Of a stretch of 44,086 nucleotides of DNA, positions 41,210 to 44,086 are shown piece after piece; the stretch's first letter is position 1, and each line of letters starts with the position of its first letter. The stretch is taken from contig CAYLNH010000024.1 in the NCBI GenBank assembly GCA_964384625.1, positions 1-44,086 on the forward strand, read 5' to 3'. The DNA is from CAYLNH01 sp964384625. GTDB taxonomy: Bacteria > Verrucomicrobiota > Lentisphaeria > JABSQK01. A program made the translations under genes and the position numbers. The notes under the pieces were generated by a model. That model ran no database searches and had not been told where the DNA came from. It saw only the letters and a program-made list of their open reading frames with translations.

Positions 41210-42685
41210 ATGAGTCTACGCCACATCCTGACAGCAGCCGCACTGTTTGCCGCAATCCTCGCAAGAGCCCAGGACTGGGACGATTTTCCGGAGATCAAGC
41301 GGGACACGGAAACCCAGGCCGAGACCATTGCCAAGGCGCTCAAGGATATGGACTCGGCCGACGCCGAGGTCCGCAAACGCGCCGTCCTGATTCTCGGCAA
41401 GTACTCCCACCAGCACGCCCGCGCCGGGCTGATCGCGGCGCTGGCCGATAAGGAAGCCGCCATCCGGCGCTCGGCCCTCGTCGCCCTGATCAACCAGCCC
41501 GTATTCGGGGACGACGCCATGGCGATGCTCCAACTGATCGGCGATCCGGACGACAGTATCCGCCGCATCGCCAGTACGCACCTGCCGAAACTGCTGTTGA
41601 GCTGGCGGCGCATCGGCGTCCGCTTCGAGAGCGGCAAGGAGATCCCGGCCGCCGTCCGCCGGGCCATGCTCAAGGCGTTCAGCGACAAGGATCCGATTGT
41701 CCGCAAGAACATGGTGGCCAACTGGCGGTCGCTCTTCAGCGAGGTCCTCGACAACCGCGAACTGGTTCTCGACCGACTGCAGGACAAGGAACGCGATGTC
41801 CGTATCCTGGCACTGCAGGCGGCGCCGATTCTCCTCGGCACCCGCGGCTTCGTCGAACGCACGACACCCCTGATCAAAGACGAGGATCAGAAGATCCGCC
41901 TGCTGCTCACGCGGCTGCTGGCCGCCCGCAAATACGCCGGCCGGCTCGAAGCCCTCAAGAAGCTCGCGGCCGACAAAGACTTCGCCGTCTCGACCGAAGC
42001 CTGGATCGGGCTGCTCGCCGCCAACGACAAGGACGCCTGGCCCACCCTCCGCAAACGGCTGGAAGACGGCCGCATGAAAGGTGATCAGGCCGCCCGCATC
42101 ATCTCCTTCATCACGGTCCTGGGTGAGGACGGCCGCAAGCCGTTGCTCGGACTCATGAAACACAGTCGTGCCGCCTATCGACTTGCCGCGCTCAAGGCCT
42201 ACGCCGGATCCTACTGGCGCCCCGTCGACCGCGGACTCCTGCTGAAGTTGATCGAGGACCCCTCCAGCGATATCCGGAAGACGGCCGGCGCCCTGCTCGC
42301 CCGCGAACGCGATCTGCCGCTGAAGACCATCACCACACTCGCGGAAAGCCGCCACGAGGAAAACCGGGTGCTCGCCCTGATTCTCGCCGAACGCCTGGAC
42401 GCCGACAAGTCGGAAGACCTGCTCATGGGATTGATGCTCGACGACAAGGCCGCCGTCCGCCGGCGCGCAATTGCCGCCATCGCGGAACGCCAGATCGGCG
42501 AGTGGCGGGAAATCCTGACCGATGCCCTGATTGACGACGACGCGGAAGTCCGCCGTATCGGCGCCGCCGGTCTGCTGCAATTCGGCGGGGAGAAGGGCAG
42601 GCAGGTGCTGCAGGCCTACCTGAACAGCGGCAAGGACGAGAAGCTGAAGCAGTTCATCCGCTTTCGCCTGGCGGTTCAGCCGTAG
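41210..42685 (+). CDS. Secreted HEAT-repeat protein
   Basis: This 491-residue protein has a signal peptide (MSLRHILTAAALFAAILARAQ) and is then almost wholly helical repeats of about 35-40 residues. Typical units contain VRKRAVLILGKYSHQHARAG, AAIRRSALVALINQ, VRILALQAAPILLG, AAVRRRAIAAIAERQIG and AEVRRIGAAGLLQFGG, which match HEAT / PBS-lyase-type repeats. Such solenoids bind other proteins and have no catalytic residues. ATG 41210 is chosen because it gives the signal peptide. The frame is open 23 codons further upstream without sense. The ribosome-binding site is poor. The partner is unknown. It is divergent from ilvD and apparently alone. Confidence 0.85.
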   Translation: MSLRHILTAAALFAAILARAQDWDDFPEIKRDTETQAETIAKALKDMDSADAEVRKRAVLILGKYSHQHARAGLIAALADKEAAIRRSALVALINQPVFGDDAMAMLQLIGDPDDSIRRIASTHLPKLLLSWRRIGVRFESGKEIPAAVRRAMLKAFSDKDPIVRKNMVANWRSLFSEVLDNRELVLDRLQDKERDVRILALQAAPILLGTRGFVERTTPLIKDEDQKIRLLLTRLLAARKYAGRLEALKKLAADKDFAVSTEAWIGLLAANDKDAWPTLRKRLEDGRMKGDQAARIISFITVLGEDGRKPLLGLMKHSRAAYRLAALKAYAGSYWRPVDRGLLLKLIEDPSSDIRKTAGALLARERDLPLKTITTLAESRHEENRVLALILAERLDADKSEDLLMGLMLDDKAAVRRRAIAAIAERQIGEWREILTDALIDDDAEVRRIGAAGLLQFGGEKGRQVLQAYLNSGKDEKLKQFIRFRLAVQP

Positions 42686-42935
42686 AAGGCTGTCGGACCG
42701 AACCTGAATGAGACCGTCAAGCTCACGTGAGGCCACAGTTCGGCTCCCGTTGGGCCGGGAGACCTCCAGCACCTTCAGGCCTGTGTTTCAGCATCAACCC
42801 AATTCCCGGGCCTGCAGCCCCCGCCCGCCTTACGAGGGCCGAGGCAAGACTCAGGGCCGCGGCGGGTCGCTGCTCCTTACCGCGTCGGGGACTGTCCGCC
42901 ACAGCGGATCCGCCGAGGCGGAGCACCCCGTACCT

Positions 42936-43076
42936 GGCGCCGGCTTTAATCGGCGCTTTCTCAAGTTCTTCTGTAGCTGCTACTCCTCACGCTGAAGGCG
43001 TGACAGTCTCGAGCCTGGGGTTGGCGAAGCCTACCCCGGGGATGAGTGGCAAGACAGTTCAACGCTGAAGGCGTTG
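42936..43076 (+). repeat. Cluster of intergenic hairpins between the HEAT-repeat and Cys-rich genes
   Basis: Four stems lie in series. They are GCGCCG/CGGCGC (within 42936-42960, related to 13867-13893), CACGCTGAAGGCGTG (42988-43002), GGGGT-GGC-gaa-GCC-ACCCC (43017-43037) and CAACGCTGAAGGCGTTG (43060-43076). The second and fourth share the loop TGAAG with different stems, so the pairing is kept while the sequence changes. The whole 42686-43238 stretch holds no supported gene. Confidence 0.6.
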
Positions 43077-43238
43077 CAGCAGGCTTTGCTCGATTAGCGG
43101 CTACACGTTTTGTGAAAGTGCTGTAAGCTTAACGGTTTCGCCTGAATCCGCGGCAAAACGAATCGCTCTTGAAGTATGTCCAGACGCTTGGCGGCTTGCG
43201 TTCGCCTCCCGCCCGCCGGCGGCGTCGGCAGAAAATCG

Positions 43239-43496
43239 TCAACCCAATTCCGAATCCAGGCGCTTCGCTTTCAATTCGTCGAGATCCTTGAACGTCGCCT
43301 GGCACAGATCGCAGACGTAGCTGCCTTCGTGCTCGCAATGACAGCTCGAGCAGCACTGATTGCGCTTCAGCCGAACGGCGCGTTTGCCGCAACACGGACA
43401 TTTCTTCGGGCACATCCGGAGGAACATCACCACCACAAACGTCAGGATGACGCCGGCGACAATCAGTTTCGGCAGGTTCTCGTTGACGAACTCCAT
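43239..43496 (-). CDS. Cys-rich one-pass membrane protein (probable zinc ribbon)
   Basis: This 85-residue protein has one span at about 10-27 (KLIVAGVILTFVVVMFLR). It is followed by a cytosolic-type domain with ten cysteines: CPKKCPCCGKR, QCCSSCHC and YVCDLC. The CxxC spacing suggests one or two zinc ribbons. The last 20 residues are charged (DLDELKAKRLDSELG). The ribosome-binding site is weak. It lies 67 bases after the stop of the gene at the right edge and may be its operon partner. No known family was recognised. A metal-binding or redox role is inferred from the cysteines alone. Confidence 0.65.
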   Translation of the reverse strand: MEFVNENLPKLIVAGVILTFVVVMFLRMCPKKCPCCGKRAVRLKRNQCCSSCHCEHEGSYVCDLCQATFKDLDELKAKRLDSELG

Positions 43497-43563
43497 GGTG
43501 CTACTGTAGGCGGAAACCGGCGAATTGTAATGGTTACGCTTTAAGATTGCGTGTAGTGCGCCT

Positions 43564-44086
43564 TCACCTGGCGCCGATCCGGTCGGGCTTGCCGTTCAGC
43601 AGACGCATGCCGCCCAGAATCCGGGCGTCCTGATTCACCAGGACCGCGTGCACGTGGCTGTCGCCCCGGGTCACCTTGGCCTCGCCGCAGAGTGCCCGCC
43701 AACGATTGAAGAGCTTCCGGGCGAAGGTCTCGCGATAGGCCGCCGGTTTTGCCGTGAACACCGCCGTGACTTCGAGGTAGAAGACATAGTGCCCGTGCTC
43801 GTTCTTGCCGTAGGCACGGGTCACGATCTTGCCGTCGTCACCGTAGTTCTGCTGAATCCACTTCACCGTTCCGACAACCAGCGGCCGCAGGTCCTTGGGG
43901 GTTTTGCCCCGGGCGGAATCATACAGGAACTCGGTCCGGGTATTCGGGACGGCGGCAACCGGCGGGGACGGCTTCTTCTGTTTCTCGGGTTTGACGGCGA
44001 CGGCAACCGTTTGCGGCGGCGTCTTTTTATCTCTATTGTGCCAAAATTCAGTTGGATTCGACGCCCGCCGTTGAGCTTTTGAACAG
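43564..44086 (-). CDS. Unrecognised protein, Pro/Lys-rich linker and C-terminal domain (cut by window edge)
   Basis: The frame is open from the stop at 43564 to the right edge, giving at least 173 residues. There is no in-frame ATG in the upstream part, so the start lies outside the window. A GTG at 43866 is possible but would begin inside the conserved-looking stretch. The visible N-terminal part is a linker rich in Pro, Lys, Val and Ala (KKTPPQTVAVAV, KPEKQKKPSPPVAAV). A folded domain of about 115 residues follows, with HGHYVFYLEVTAVF and GDSHVHAVLVNQDARILGGM. I do not recognise the family. The linker suggests an anchored or exported protein whose N-terminus could hold a span. The extreme right end codes less convincingly. 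Confidence 0.6.
   Translation of the reverse strand, partial: CSKAQRRASNPTEFWHNRDKKTPPQTVAVAVKPEKQKKPSPPVAAVPNTRTEFLYDSARGKTPKDLRPLVVGTVKWIQQNYGDDGKIVTRAYGKNEHGHYVFYLEVTAVFTAKPAAYRETFARKLFNRWRALCGEAKVTRGDSHVHAVLVNQDARILGGMRLLNGKPDRIGAR

Overview
The window is a 44 kb, GC-rich bacterial contig that probably comes from an assembled genome, because it carries a 10-N scaffold join at 37162-37171. The gene content suggests a lineage from the PVC/planctomycete-like part of the tree (Lentisphaerota, Kiritimatiellota, Planctomycetota or a neighbouring candidate phylum). The pointers are DUF6785-like and OPT-like membrane proteins, a single GspG-like pseudopilin outside a secretion operon, two secreted serpins, a receiver-kinase fusion, a HEAT-repeat secreted protein, and hairpin-rich intergenic repeats. 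This placement is an inference from content only.

Layout. 1-4.5 kb: the 3' end of an acetyl-CoA synthetase gene, a receiver/Ser-Thr kinase fusion, and two leftward hydrolase genes (alpha/beta hydrolase, fumarylacetoacetase-type). 4.6-8.3 kb: a rightward run of a metallo-beta-lactamase-fold hydrolase, a BadF-type sugar kinase and two tandem paralogous SIS proteins, which looks like amino-sugar handling. 8.4-15.2 kb: a GtrA-like membrane protein, an RND efflux adaptor and pump behind a promoter with a palindromic operator in its spacer, then a secreted serpin with an inhibitory-type hinge.

15.2-28.2 kb, leftward: the most striking part. Seven genes are packed with gaps of 10 nt or less, or with start/stop overlaps. 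In transcription order they are a DUF6785-like membrane protein, a 1697-residue FtsX-type permease with a degenerate M28 peptidase-like exterior, an OPT-like polytopic protein, a small FtsX permease, an ABC ATPase, a PqqD-like (peptide-recognition fold) protein and a second ABC ATPase. A sigma-70-like promoter with a LacI-type palindrome over its -35 box sits just upstream. I propose a single envelope machine in which peptide recognition and peptide-transporter-like membrane parts are joined to a MacB/Lol-like ABC engine. No modifying enzyme, PQQ pathway or obvious precursor peptide was found.

28.3-35.7 kb, leftward: a MalY/PatB aminotransferase, ribulose-phosphate 3-epimerase preceded by four tandem copies of a 52-53 bp hairpin unit, a pseudopilin, and an envelope operon. 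That operon encodes a coiled-coil membrane protein, a 43-residue membrane peptide, a lipoprotein and a lipoate ligase-like protein. A paralogue of the coiled-coil protein lies just upstream of it.

36.1-44.1 kb: a short CorA-like transporter, the scaffold gap, a large inverted repeat, a second serpin whose reactive loop is short and lacks the inhibitory hinge, ilvD, a secreted HEAT-repeat protein, a cluster of intergenic hairpins, a Cys-rich one-pass membrane protein, and a gene running off the right edge. No tRNA, rRNA, CRISPR array or transposase gene was recognised.
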